Origin: Cladosporium sp. IMV 00045
Taxonomy: Eukaryota; Ascomycota; Dothideomycetes; Cladosporiales; Cladosporiaceae
DNA: 64,000 nucleotides
Direction of reading: 5' to 3'
NCBI GenBank assembly: GCA_001931905.2
Contig: MSJI02000368.1
Span: 48,482-112,481 of the forward strand
A program made the position numbers and the translations under genes. The notes below the pieces were generated by a model, which saw nothing but the letters and a program-made list of their open reading frames with translations, made no database searches and was not told where the DNA came from. This document shows, piece after piece, positions 54,539 through 64,000 of the stretch. Each line of letters starts with the position of its first letter. Within the stretch, counting starts at the first letter, position 1.

Positions 54539-56593
54539 CTATCTCCAAGGCGACGAGCTGCCCCCCAACGGCGGCGGTGGCGGCAGACTGAAATCCACAA
54601 GCGTATCCAAGTTCAACTCATCCCTCGCGCCGCCGCGCTCCTGCTTCAAAGACCCCACGTCCAGTCCAGGCCCCGTCACCCCTTCGCCGGAAGAACTCCA
54701 AGGAGGCAGTGGGAGGGGCGAGCTGGAAATTGTGAGGGCTTGTGTTGCGGGCGCTGGGCGGGGGTTTCGGGCGGCTGCTATTGCGCTGGAGGGACGGGGT
54801 GGTGAGGGGGGTGGGGAGGAAGGGCGGTGGTTTGGATTTGGGTGGGGTTGCGATTTGGGGTGGCTGTTGTTGTGTTGCTGGTGTTGATGTTGTTGCTGCG
54901 GTGAGGCTTGAGTTGGCATTATGGTGCTGACTTGGCTTGGCCGGAGGGGTGGTGGGGAGGATGGTGGGGAGGTGGAGGGGCCGCGCGAGGAGTTCTTCTC
55001 AGGGTTGGCTGGTTGGTTGTGCGTGGGTGATCTCGCCTTGCCGTATTCCCGATCTTGTTCTTGCCCGGCGAGGAAGTCTTCACTGCAAAGTTCTTGCGAG
55101 GGCTCTTTGGTGGGATTCGGCAGCAGGATGATCTCGTCTTCGCTGTTGGAGTCGGGCACGATGCCACGGTCGAGATCATCATCGTCGTCGTCGCTTTCGG
55201 CTTCGCTATCTGCCACTTGGGTTTTTGTACGCTGCGTTGCACCGGTTGGGGCTTGGGTCTGTGTCCAGGCGTAGCGGGCAGCGTCTCTGTCCAAAGCTGC
55301 GCTCACTGGGTCGAAGGTATGTGGCCCAGGGTCATCGTATTCGTTATAGTCGTATTCGTCGTTGTATGCTTGCGATTCGAGGTCTTTGATATCTTCTCGG
55401 CTGGAAATGCTGCGATAGAGTTGGCTTGAGAGGTCGAGATCTTCGGGTTGGGAGTCTTGGATGGTGGAGATTCGACTCAATTTGGATGGCGCGGCTTGGG
55501 TTGCGAGGGATTCGTCTTCGGCTTGGGAATCTTGCACCGTAGCAACTCGCCTGAGTTTGCGAGGAGGTGGTTCAATCTCAGCTGGTTGGCCTCCCTGCTG
55601 AGTGGCTTCCACTAAAACTCGTGATTGAGGCCTTTTGGGTGGTGGCATTGGCGCTTCTTCGTGTCGTGGAGCTTTACCGAGTTTCGTACGCATCCGAACT
55701 TGCTGGAGCATTTTCATCGTTGGGTTCTGGCTTTCTTGCGTTTCTGACTGCCATCGCGGAGGTGCAATGTTTGGGTTCTTTTCCTTGAGCGGCGATCGCC
55801 GCGGCGTGTTGGCACGCTTCGATGGTGACGTCTGGTCTGTGTAGATTTGTCCCGACTTCTGTGAACACTTTGAAGAAAGCTTGATACTTGGAGGTGATTG
55901 TGAGGACGGAATCTCAAGATGCCGCAATGCCTTTTTCGGCGTGGTAAAGTCATGGGCGGCGATACTGTGAATGGCAAGATCCGGCAGTGGTTTAACAATC
56001 TTCCTAGAGCTGCGACGTGCTGATTCCTTGGTGGGGGATGGAGTGTGTCCTTTGGCCGGCATATCCTCAACCACATCTTGAGCTCGATCTATCCAAGGTA
56101 TGGTCCTCTTTCTGACTCCCCGTCTTGAAGATCGAGTCTCTTGCTCCACCTCTTCATCGCTGCCATCGATCGCTTGATCTTGATCATCCTCGATATCATC
56201 CACGATATGCTGCCGATGTGTTGATGGCACGAACTCCATCTGTGTCATTGTTTGCTGGCCCTTTTCTCGCCCATTCTCCTGCTTGATCTTGAAAGACCGG
56301 CGCCCAGTACTTGATCTGTTGTTTGCTCTCGGCGTCCAATCATCATCCGCACTGTTCTTGCTTGATACCCTTCGCTTCTTCCTTGGCTGCTCCACGGCAA
56401 AATCCCCATCCTCATCTTCCGTATCCGGTATGCGTATAACTTCGCTAGAAGAGTGTGGCGTACTGACGAAATCCAGTTGCGTCAAAGAGGACTGGCGTTT
56501 CTCGGCCTCGACGGATCCAAGGGAAGTTCTGGGTTTAGCAATATGGCGACGATGACCAAATTTGAGTTGTTTCCTGTTGCCTGAAGACGGCAT
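54539..56593 (-). CDS. disordered nuclear-type protein with LTQ-x-(D/E)FV motifs
   Basis: One exon; the ATG at 56593 (MPSSGNRKQLKFGHRR) gives 684 residues, while an upstream in-frame ATG at 56647 would add 18 residues that look like a leader. I do not recognise a folded domain. The protein is Ser/Pro/Gln/Asp-rich, has basic nuclear-localisation-like stretches (PRKKRRV, RRGVRKR) and acidic runs. Two short related motifs occur: SSLTQLDFVSTP near residue 36 and QTMTQMEFVPST near 110. Two DSQAED/DSQPED repeats follow in the middle, in a context of many SQ/TQ pairs. SQ/TQ clusters are typical targets of checkpoint kinases, so a chromosome-linked role is possible but unproven. The C-terminal third is mostly Pro and Ser. 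It diverges from the AlkB gene across 285 bases. Confidence 0.75.
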   Translation of the reverse strand: MPSSGNRKQLKFGHRRHIAKPRTSLGSVEAEKRQSSLTQLDFVSTPHSSSEVIRIPDTEDEDGDFAVEQPRKKRRVSSKNSADDDWTPRANNRSSTGRRSFKIKQENGREKGQQTMTQMEFVPSTHRQHIVDDIEDDQDQAIDGSDEEVEQETRSSRRGVRKRTIPWIDRAQDVVEDMPAKGHTPSPTKESARRSSRKIVKPLPDLAIHSIAAHDFTTPKKALRHLEIPSSQSPPSIKLSSKCSQKSGQIYTDQTSPSKRANTPRRSPLKEKNPNIAPPRWQSETQESQNPTMKMLQQVRMRTKLGKAPRHEEAPMPPPKRPQSRVLVEATQQGGQPAEIEPPPRKLRRVATVQDSQAEDESLATQAAPSKLSRISTIQDSQPEDLDLSSQLYRSISSREDIKDLESQAYNDEYDYNEYDDPGPHTFDPVSAALDRDAARYAWTQTQAPTGATQRTKTQVADSEAESDDDDDDLDRGIVPDSNSEDEIILLPNPTKEPSQELCSEDFLAGQEQDREYGKARSPTHNQPANPEKNSSRGPSTSPPSSPPPLRPSQVSTIMPTQASPQQQHQHQQHNNSHPKSQPHPNPNHRPSSPPPSPPRPSSAIAAARNPRPAPATQALTISSSPLPLPPWSSSGEGVTGPGLDVGSLKQERGGARDELNLDTLVDFSLPPPPPLGGSSSPWR

Positions 56594-56878
56594 CGTGTCC
56601 GAGTTGACCCAGCATCCGAGGAAGTAAACGAGTTGTCCAAAGCACAAATAATTGATGTTTCGCAGTCTAGAAAGTCACGAGTCTCGACTTTGGGAGACGC
56701 GCGCTCGCTGGCGTCTGGAGAGCAGCGCGTTGGCTTGGCATGACGCGCCACTTCACGACTTTTGAGATCATGTCAGCGACATGTACTCGTCACATCAGGC
56801 ATCAACTTCAATGGACGACATCTGCGGTTAAGGGCAAGTACGGGCTACAGCATCCTGCACTCAGGCTCACTGCCCAAC
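56594..56878. promoter_or_regulatory. short divergent promoter region
   Basis: 285 bases between the starts of two divergent genes, so both promoters must overlap or lie back to back here. No TATA box is obvious. Confidence 0.5.
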
Positions 56879-57915
56879 ATGGCTCGGGATCTAGACGCAC
56901 ACGCGAAACCGCCAGATGCTATCAGGCAGGTCTACAAACACTTTCAAAAGTTGAACCCTCGCCATGTCGATCAAGACGAAGAAATCATTGACACCTCCCG
57001 ACTGGACGGAAATCCTCATGTAACAGCTTCAAGCACGCTTGAGCTGCCTACAAACATCAAAACAACGTTTGTAGACTTTGCTGGTAGCCAAGCTGAGGAA
57101 TCAGAGGACGCCAAAGTCTTCAGCGTCAACGCTATCCCAGGTAAGTCTGCCAATCTCAACATTGGCAGAGCATTCTCTGAGGCCATCTGATAGGCCTCTT
57201 CATATACCCATCCCTCTTCCCACAACACGTGCAGCTCGAACTTCTCTCGAAAACTTTTCATCGAGATTTGTCCACCCAGGAACACAAGACGAACGTGCAT
57301 ATGTTTCACCAAGTCAAGTATCCGCCGGGCAACAACTCGTACTTCGAATGCTCGGCCAGCGATCTTGTATTCGAGCCCAATGACCCCAGTGTCCATAAGC
57401 CGATAACGACTCAGCAATACCTCAACAAGAAGTTACGCTGGATGACTCTAGGCGGACAATACGATTGGACCAGGAAAGTCTACCCAGATGGCCCTCCACC
57501 TCCATTCCCTCCGGATGTCAAGCGTCTGATTGAAGATATCTTCCCCATGAAGGCCGAAGCAGCGATTGTAAACCTCTATTCCCCCGGCGACACGCTCTCC
57601 CTTCATCGCGACGTTAGCGAGGAGTGCGACCAGCCTTTGGCTTCCATCTCTCTCGGTTGCGATGGCATCTTCGTTATCGGTCTTGAGGGTAAGAACGCAG
57701 ATTCCCCTGCAAGTTTGGCGACAATAAGACTTCGAAGCGGCGACGCAGTCTTGATGAGTGGTGAAAGCAGATACGCTTGGCATAGTGTGCCTAAGATTAT
57801 CGGCGAGACATGTCCTCAATGGATGAAAAAATGGCCAGGTGGTGAGTATAATGGATGGGAAGGCTGGATGGAGAAGAAAAGGATCAATCTCAATGTGAGA
57901 CAAATGTTTGACTGA
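56879..57915 (+). CDS. AlkB-like 2-oxoglutarate dioxygenase
   Basis: Two exons (56879-57140 and 57194-57915) with a 53-nt intron give 327 residues. The start at 56879 (MARDLDAHAKPPDAIRQVYK) is the first Met that fits the family; the frame is open further upstream. The catalytic core shows the iron ligands His225 and Asp227 in LSLHRDVSEE and His284 in AWHSVPK, with the 2-oxoglutarate Arg in RINLNVRQ near the end. Also typical are the GGQYDWTRK nucleotide-recognition loop and VNLYSPGDTL. This pattern is that of the ALKBH1-like eukaryotic group, enzymes that oxidatively demethylate DNA or tRNA bases. The exact substrate cannot be told. Confidence 0.9.
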
Positions 57916-58349
57916 AAATGCAGTCGATTGTCTTCTACTATTGTGAAGACATGGAGATCGTGGTGTTGGGTCGCTGTGCGACGAGCAGTCTCAGGAGGCG
58001 AGAGCTGCTTCTGATGATGAGCATGATTCTGACCTCACTTCTATTGGGGGGGGCCTGGCACTATAAGAAGTAGCTGCCTGTGCCACGCCTCAATCAAAAG
58101 CCGCAAACCCTTGCGCACGTGAAAATTGTTGTTAGAGCGACATAGCTTGGTGAGAACAATAGCGAACTGGTTCTTTTCTAATCCACTCAAGCACAATACT
58201 ATTATCGATCTCTCTACTATTGTCGGTCTCTCGTTTGCTACTATCTACGATCTACCTCAAAACATCGTCCATCCTTCCAAATCCCGTCGATCCGATCACC
58301 TTACTTCAAATATCCGGCCTCCACGCATATCGTATCCTCTTCCCACAAC
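57916..58349. other. intergenic region
   Basis: About 430 bases between two plus-strand genes, containing a run of G near 58047-58053. Presumed terminator of the AlkB gene and promoter of the next; nothing else seen. Confidence 0.45.
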
Positions 58350-59675
58350 ATGGCAGACCTGCATACCATCTACTGGAGGCGCATCGAACCATCCTACGGC
58401 GGCACATACAACTCTCGCATCACCCAAGAGATCGACAAGCACATCTTTGATCCCAATGCTCTCCCTGCTATCGGAACTTCCGGTTGCCACACTGGTGTCG
58501 GCGTTTATATCAAGCTCACAAAGCAGTCATGCTTTGTTGCGCACATCAATGCCGTCCACATGATCATGGACGTCGAGCAGAGCACTGCTGAAGGTCGCTG
58601 CCTTGCCACCGCGGAAGATGGGGCGTATGTACGCGAAGAGACCACTCGCCGCCTGGAAGAGGAGAGCAAGCGTGCCAAATGGCCGTCCGTCGATCAAATC
58701 GACCAAGTCGTTCTGGTCTGCCCGGTACCACACGATCATCTCACCGGTCTTGCGCTTGCAGGGAGCTATATCGTCGAGGGTATCCGCGACTTCCTCAAGC
58801 GCAAGAACTTGCAAGTCAACACCAGCGCAAATACCTTCTTGATCAAGCATGCCACTGGCGAAGTGACGTTCTTCCCCTCTCAGCAAAACGATCACAACGT
58901 TCCCAAGGAGAACCACCAGTTGCCCTTGCACGACAATAACGTCACCTACGTAGCTCACGACCAACCAGGCGCATGTGTGCCACTTCAATGGCTCATAGAC
59001 GTTGATCGCACTGTCGTTTGCCTCGGGAAACACCACCGCAGACGTGACTCTGCACCAGCGGTCTGCCTCACGCTACATGACAATACCGCTGGGGAGAGTA
59101 CGGAGTCTTCCACCCGCCCTATCCGCCGCAGCCACTCCGTGCCTTGTCTTGACATCTTGCCGGCTTTTGGGCAAGGTGTTGACCGTGAGCGTTCATTAGA
59201 CGACAACGCTTCTCCTTTCCGAACAACCTCCAGGCTGGAGCACACCGTCTCAACGCCGCCACTCAGTCTCTCACCTCCACCCGCCACGACAAAGCCTGAC
59301 AACAAAGATATCCCTGCGCACTCTTCCTCAACCCCAGCCCTGTCGACGACACCCCAAGCTCCCGCGCAGCCAGTACCCACAGGACCCCGTGGCTCCGCAC
59401 CTCGCCGTGCCGGTTCCACGATAAATCCAAATACAGGCAGACTCTATCCAAGAGTACTTCAGCACCGCATCCGCAACGGCCTTTGTCACTACGGCGGCGA
59501 AGCCTGCGCCCACCACCCGCCACATTCTACCAACGATTGTCCTCTTAGACCACGGAGGCAGGCTCCTCCGGGAGACGAGTGGGGCAGAAATCGATTCTGG
59601 CATGCTTGGGGACATGGGAATAGGGGGAGAGCGAATGAGTTGCGTGGGCATGCGTGGCGGGGACGTGGAGGTTGA
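58350..59675 (+). CDS. unknown protein with Cys-His core and RG-rich tail
   Basis: One exon of 441 codons; I do not recognise the family. The first 220 residues look folded: GTSGCHTGVGVYIKL, then SCFVAHINAVHMIMD, then VDQIDQVVLVCPVPHDHLTG and a helix GSYIVEGIRDFLKRKN. Residues 240-370 are Ser/Thr/Pro-rich and disordered. Near residue 390 a Cys/His cluster (LCHYGGEACAHH, then NDCPLRPRR) could bind zinc. The protein ends in an Arg/Gly/Trp/His-rich tail (WHAWGHGNRGRANELRG, then RGRGG), as in RNA-binding proteins. The first Cys-His core faintly recalls CheD-like deamidases, but I cannot test this. The clean frame and sensible composition support a real gene. It converges on the GH64 gene. Confidence 0.7.
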   Translation: MADLHTIYWRRIEPSYGGTYNSRITQEIDKHIFDPNALPAIGTSGCHTGVGVYIKLTKQSCFVAHINAVHMIMDVEQSTAEGRCLATAEDGAYVREETTRRLEEESKRAKWPSVDQIDQVVLVCPVPHDHLTGLALAGSYIVEGIRDFLKRKNLQVNTSANTFLIKHATGEVTFFPSQQNDHNVPKENHQLPLHDNNVTYVAHDQPGACVPLQWLIDVDRTVVCLGKHHRRRDSAPAVCLTLHDNTAGESTESSTRPIRRSHSVPCLDILPAFGQGVDRERSLDDNASPFRTTSRLEHTVSTPPLSLSPPPATTKPDNKDIPAHSSSTPALSTTPQAPAQPVPTGPRGSAPRRAGSTINPNTGRLYPRVLQHRIRNGLCHYGGEACAHHPPHSTNDCPLRPRRQAPPGDEWGRNRFWHAWGHGNRGRANELRGHAWRGRGG

Positions 59676-60028
59676 GGTTTTGGGTGGGGAGCTTGAACAC
59701 GAATTTGAAGCTGCTTAAGGGGTTTGGGGAGAGCATCGGAGACTGAAGGTCTTCCAAGATGAATACGAAGACAAGGCGTTTTTTGGTGGAGTGCGGAGCT
59801 TGCGATGCAGAGTCTTGGCAGGATTGAAAACGTGAGAAGATGAGACATGAGACAACTATGAGCAATGAGGCATTTGCAGAGCACTGAGGGTGCAACGGTA
59901 CTCATTGAATTTGTCTCGAGGGTAGGAAGAAATATCGCAGAGCTGGCAAAGCAAACAGTTCCAATAGCCTATCAACCCCAATCAAATGAACATTCTACAA
60001 AGCTGTGCAAACCACTCAAGATCCCACC
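59676..60028. other. convergent intergenic region
   Basis: About 350 bases between two stops; expected to be 3' untranslated DNA. No further feature. Confidence 0.45.
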
Positions 60029-61535
60029 TCAAGCCACATAAGCATTGAGTCCTCCAACCGTAACAGTAAGCAGCGCCGGATTCGGACTGTTCAGCGCGCC
60101 CTCTTGTCCAACTCCTCCATCCGGAGTGACATCGTCGTAAGGGAAAGCGTAGCCATGTCCATCGACGTTTGCCGCGTGCACCAGGCGGGAGTAATGCTAT
60201 CACATCAAGATATTAGCTTCATAATAATTCTCAGGGATTTGCCTCTTGCTCAGGACAGAACTTACATTCGTCACATCATTCTTATAATACTGCTCCGGCC
60301 CGACCTTGTTGGGATGCTCACTAGCCAATAACAAGGTGCTGCGGTTGAATGCGGCGGCCAGACGGGGGATGATAGCGTTGGTTTGGTCGTTGGAGCCTGT
60401 GGCGAACGGGCCTGTTGAGCAGCCGAAGATATCTCTGGCCGTCGGCCTGGGAAAGGTGGAGCCCTTGTCGTAGGTCAGGACGTTGTTGTTGACTTTGCCG
60501 GCGACGTTGCCGAAGGAGGCTTGCGTGTTGATCGTGAGGGGTTGGGACGTGTAGCGAGACCAGACTGGTGTTGTTAGCGATTTGCTGGAAGTATGAAGGG
60601 GACGTGTGGCTTGCCTTGGTTGATGTAGTCATCCCAGTAGGTCTTGAACCAGGAGGGATTGAGCAGGATGCCGGAGTTCGGGCTTAGGGCACGCAAATTG
60701 TTGCCACTCTTTGACTTGACGATGAGAGAGCTCCACCTGCGGCCATCTTTGGCGGTCTGGTCTTTCAAGCCTTGACAAATCTGGTCGAGGCCGGTTGGCT
60801 TCATGCCCGAGACGTGAGAGCTTGCTCCAGAACCGTCTTTGAGCGTCAAGGCAAGTGGCAAAGCAGAAACGAAGTCGACATAGCTGATGTTGATGAATAG
60901 CTCCCAGCTGTTGAAAGTGAACTCGCAGAAAGCGAAGTTGGTGTCAATGTTTGGGTCGGCAGGGTTGAAGATCGAAGGCTCCACCAGGCCTGGGCCAGGG
61001 TTGACGAAGAACTGGAGACGCTTGCCAGATGAGAACCAGATGCGGCCACCGGCGATTCTAGGCACTGTTACGGTGACAATGTTTCCTGGTGCGCCGAGTG
61101 GGATGGATATGTCTCTATCCAACGCTTGGCCGGTAGATGATGGGGATGGCGGATAGTATGCTGTTTTGCCGTCTGCAGATAGTAGGAACAGAGAAGAGTT
61201 GTTGTCGATGGCTTGTCCAGCTGGTACGAATTAGTCGTCGCTTTACTCGGATCTGACTAGGACATGATCTTACTGATGTACGCAAAGACATCGCCCGAGG
61301 TTGTCTGGTTTTGAAGCGCGACCTGCAGTGTCGGCATGGTGCTTGCCTTCGCTGCGGACGATTTGTCCTGAGGTTCAGTAGGCTGTTGAGGTGCCGCTTT
61401 GGGCTGCTCAGGTAATGGTGCTTTGTTCGAAGGTTGACCAGAGTCCCCAGGAGCTTTTGTTCTTCTTTGGAACCATGTTGGCACAAGCTTGAACAATTTT
61501 CTGATTCGTGAAACGATGGAGTTAGAAGGAGCCAT
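60029..61535 (-). CDS. GH64 beta-1,3-glucanase-like protein without signal peptide
   Basis: Four exons (61535-61274, 61220-60615, 60564-60266, 60196-60029) give 444 residues. From residue 65 the protein follows the glycoside hydrolase family 64 pattern: LQVALQNQTTSGDVFAYITG, IAGGRIWFSSGKRLQFFVNP, FCEFTFN, a middle block with YVDFVSALPLALTL, and the C-terminal HAANVDGHGYAFPYDDVTP. GH64 enzymes release laminaripentaose from beta-1,3-glucan, and fungal members have a thaumatin-like lobe. The N-terminus (MAPSNSIVSRIRKLFKLVPTWFQRR) is basic and followed by a Pro-rich linker, with no cleavable signal peptide, which is odd for a wall enzyme. Intron 2 has a GC donor (AAG|GCAAGC, at 60615/60614), a rare but known class. 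Other introns are 53-69 nt. Confidence 0.88.
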
Positions 61536-62573
61536 TTTGGATTGCCGAAAATGCAAGAGGCTGTCAGATAGCCGGCAACGAAGAAGCCGCAGAACAGATT
61601 TCTGAAGCAGCAACGAGGCCGCTGCCCCTTTTTATTTCCATCTCTACGTCAAAGTCACCTGAGGGAAGGCGCTCGCCACTACCGGAGTATATCTAGAAGT
61701 CAGCAGTGGTCTTTGAACAAATGTGATGCATCGCCGTTGGAAGCCTTTTTTCTCCGACTGGATATTGAGGAGAGGGTGTGTATGTTAACATATAATGAGC
61801 AGAATCCTAAGAAGATATTGAGCCGAGAAAGGTTGCCACGAGACAACGATAGCGGCTTTAGCTAGTCGAGGTACGCGATACATCTTATGTAAAGTCTTGC
61901 ATTCTGAAGATGTGCGGCAGTCAGCAGCGAATACCACACCTTTGTGCAAGAATGGCGTTCTCCTAAGGCTTAATTGTCCTGCGAACGGTTAAGAGTGGCT
62001 TTCAGTGTTTCATTATGCCACCCCAAGGGGGACAAAGATCCCCAAGCCAAAGTGACGTTGTAACAAGCCGCAAGCTGATAGTCAGGCGGCCCGGTGTGAC
62101 GAGAGGCTTGTAGAGTTTAATGATGATCATCAGGTGAGCGGGCCACGAGTATTATGTAGATCTATACGTATCCTGCGAATCGAACAACGTGATGGAAACA
62201 CCGTGCTTGCCTGATTTTGACGCAGGTTAGTGTGAAGTTACATAGCGGCTGAGCCAAGAAGCGCCACTGAAACATGAGGCTCGTGATATATTGTTGGCAG
62301 ACAATCGCGTTGTCACGGACTACTATGTGCATGCATATTCACCTGATCCTCTAAGTGACAGCTAGAATTGTATATTGCCAACCCGACGCTGAACGAGAGG
62401 GTGATATAGCTAAGTGCAAAGTATGTTGCAGGCACATCGGACCCTTGTCGTAGGAGTGCGAGCGACGGAACATTTTCGACCTCATGATATGGAGACTGCT
62501 ATTTTCGTGGCTGTGATATGATAGCGAGGTACGTCACCTGAGTTGCAGGATAAAATCGAGCTAAGATACCTTA
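61536..62573. other. intergenic region between two minus-strand genes
   Basis: About 1 kb, A/T-richer than the genes, with the GH64 promoter and the 3' flank of the auxilin gene. I looked for tRNA arms (for example at 62175-62190) and found no matching stems. Nothing else is supported. Confidence 0.5.
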
Positions 62574-64000
62574 TCATAGGTTGTTGTCCTTCTTGAACTT
62601 ATCCCAAGCCTCATTCAGCGTGCTAAACACGGCCGCACTGATCATCCGCTGCTCGGTACTGGCGTCTTGGGGGATCTGTAGAGACAATTAGTTACAGCTA
62701 ACAAACAGTGATGTCAATGGAAGACTTACCTTGTCAGGATGCACCTTACCAATTGCCTTCATATAGACGATCTTGACCTTATTGGGCATCACCAAATCGC
62801 TCATACCAACCTTCTTCCATCCAGCACCCTCCCAAAGCACACCATCCAAGCTCTGTAGAAGTGCACGAAGGTTGTCAGCTTTGCCGCCTTTCCAAGTAGT
62901 CAGGCGATTCTCAACAGCATCTGTAAGAGCAAACTTCTCGTCATCAGCCTTCTCGGCTGCTGCATTGGCCTCGCGTAACCTCTTGACTGCTTCTGCAGAG
63001 GTAGTGTTGCTAAGCGCGGGTCGTTGCATGCTGTTGCCCATGCTTTTCGCAGGCGGTGCTTTTCCTGCTGACGGCGCCTGGCTGCGAATAGGGGCAGCCT
63101 TAGGTTTAGGCGCGGGTTTGGGGGCGGCGGTCTTCTCACATCGGTCACGGCCACGGATAGCAACAGCACCGCCAACTCCGGCTTGCACGGCTTGTTTCCA
63201 AACGGCGGCTGCGTCGTTCCATTTCTCCATGTGTTCCAAGGCTTCAGCTTTACGCATCAAAGCTTTGCCAAAGAATTCGCGCATATCTTTCAAGCCCTCA
63301 CCAGCACCGAGCTCGATTGATTCGTTAGACCCTTGACTGGGGCCGATGATCGCAAGAGCCTGATCGGCATCGGACACGGCGACTTTCGGGTCGCCCGTTT
63401 TCAGAGCCGTCAGTGAGCGGTTGCAGAGCACGATGATTGTGATAGGGTGTGTAGGTGGAAGTGGCGACAACGCAGCACTGTACGACTCGTGAGCTGCCGC
63501 AAAATCACCTCGCTTAAATGATTCGCCTCCTCTCTTGCGGTGATCTGCAGATGATGATAGAGCCGATGGAGATACTGACGGCACAGCACGCGGTGGAGCT
63601 TGTGGTCGCGGACTGGGTGATGCGCTGGGCTTTGAGACGGGCTTTGGTGCTGGTGGAGCTTGGGTAGGAGCAGGGCCAAACAAGTCAACCTCAGGTTCTG
63701 GCTGCGGCTCAGTCTTGGGAGTTGGTCTCTTCCTCCGAGCAGGGCTGACGTAGGCTTGTGCAGACTGGTCTTCAACATCTTGTCTACTCAGCTTGCTGGT
63801 AGGACGCTTGTCAAGAGAAGGCTGCTGATCCATAAATCGAGTCTGAGGCGAAGGTCGCTGCTGATTCTGTTGCGACGATTCACGGCTCTTTGCTGCAGGT
63901 CCCTGTGAAGATTGGCGCTCGGAAGGTCTGGCAGGGCGTTGGGGAAGGACCTCGCGGGGCATGTCGAGCATGGCAGCCTCGTCCGTTGCGATCTGAGCTG
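62574..64000 (-). CDS. auxilin/Swa2-like J-domain protein, N-terminus outside window
   Basis: Exons 64000-62731 (open to the window edge) and 62675-62574 give 457 residues of a larger protein. A Pro/Ser/Gln-rich segment with DLFG, a clathrin-adaptor-type motif, is followed by TPR repeats (about window residues 165-280, with GGESFKRGDFAAAHESYSAA and NRSLTALKTGD). A linker and a C-terminal J domain follow, with VMPNKVKIVYMKAIGKVHPDK; the HPD tripeptide that stimulates Hsp70 is present. The TPR-then-J order is that of yeast Swa2/auxilin, which recruits Hsc70 to strip clathrin from coated vesicles. A UBA domain and clathrin-binding motifs would lie further upstream. The last intron (62676-62730) interrupts the J domain just after HPDK. 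Confidence 0.85.

Noticed and set aside
62165..62195. Possible tRNA T-loop GTTCGATTC on the minus strand
   Set aside because: Stem bases do not pair and no A box lies at the right distance.

Overview
The window is nuclear DNA of a filamentous ascomycete (Pezizomycotina). The signs are short 50-60 nt introns with GT-AG borders and CTGAC/CTAAC-like branch sites, long pyrimidine-rich leaders, and proteins such as a PTH11/SAT4-type receptor, an AP-1/Yap1-type bZIP factor, an NB-ARC/TPR protein and WSC and GH64 proteins. A Dothideomycete is my guess from overall feel, not something proven here. I see no transposon, tRNA, rRNA or CRISPR array.

Layout: 1-300, end of a GH18 chitinase (+). 543-2379, amino-acid permease (-). 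3897-5265, PTH11/SAT4-like membrane protein (+). 5715-7230, secreted aspartic protease (-). 8725-13503, ankyrin/RCC1/BTB protein of IBtk type (+). 14804-17152, Ser-rich protein, possibly the TORC1 subunit Tco89 (+). 17.2-38.5 kb, a direct tandem duplication with a unit of about 10.75 kb. Each unit holds an NB-ARC/TPR gene, a WSC-GH3 beta-xylosidase-like gene, a small GPI-anchor-type protein and the first exon of HBS1. 38179-40725, the intact HBS1 gene (+). 40871-41999, 2-oxoglutarate/Fe(II) oxygenase (-). 43174-44079, SMN/SPF30-like Tudor splicing factor (-). 45494-47971, AP-1-like bZIP (+). 48521-51314, AZUL-HECT ubiquitin ligase (-). 51841-54093, eRF3/SUP35 (+). 54539-56593, disordered nuclear-type protein (-). 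56879-57915, AlkB-like dioxygenase (+). 58350-59675, unknown protein (+). 60029-61535, GH64 glucanase (-). 62574-64000, auxilin/Swa2-like J protein, cut by the window edge (-).

The most striking region is the tandem duplication. Its two copies have had very different fates. Both WSC-GH3 genes are intact, have the same length and are about 94% identical by my count. The GPI-type genes are both intact. The NB-ARC/TPR gene is open in the left copy, where it ends about 28 codons early, and is a multiply broken pseudogene in the right copy. At the inner junction the left copy of HBS1 is reduced to exon 1 (117 codons), which abuts a 20-base run of N. The rescue GTPase HBS1 and its paralogue, the termination GTPase SUP35, lie only about 11 kb apart here.

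Functional themes are cell-wall and polysaccharide enzymes (GH18, GH3, GH64, GPI-type protein), translation termination and ribosome rescue (SUP35, HBS1), ubiquitin ligation (HECT, BTB adaptor), and stress/TOR signalling (AP-1, possible Tco89). Exon coordinates were derived by hand from splice sites and reading-frame continuity; none is transcript-verified.
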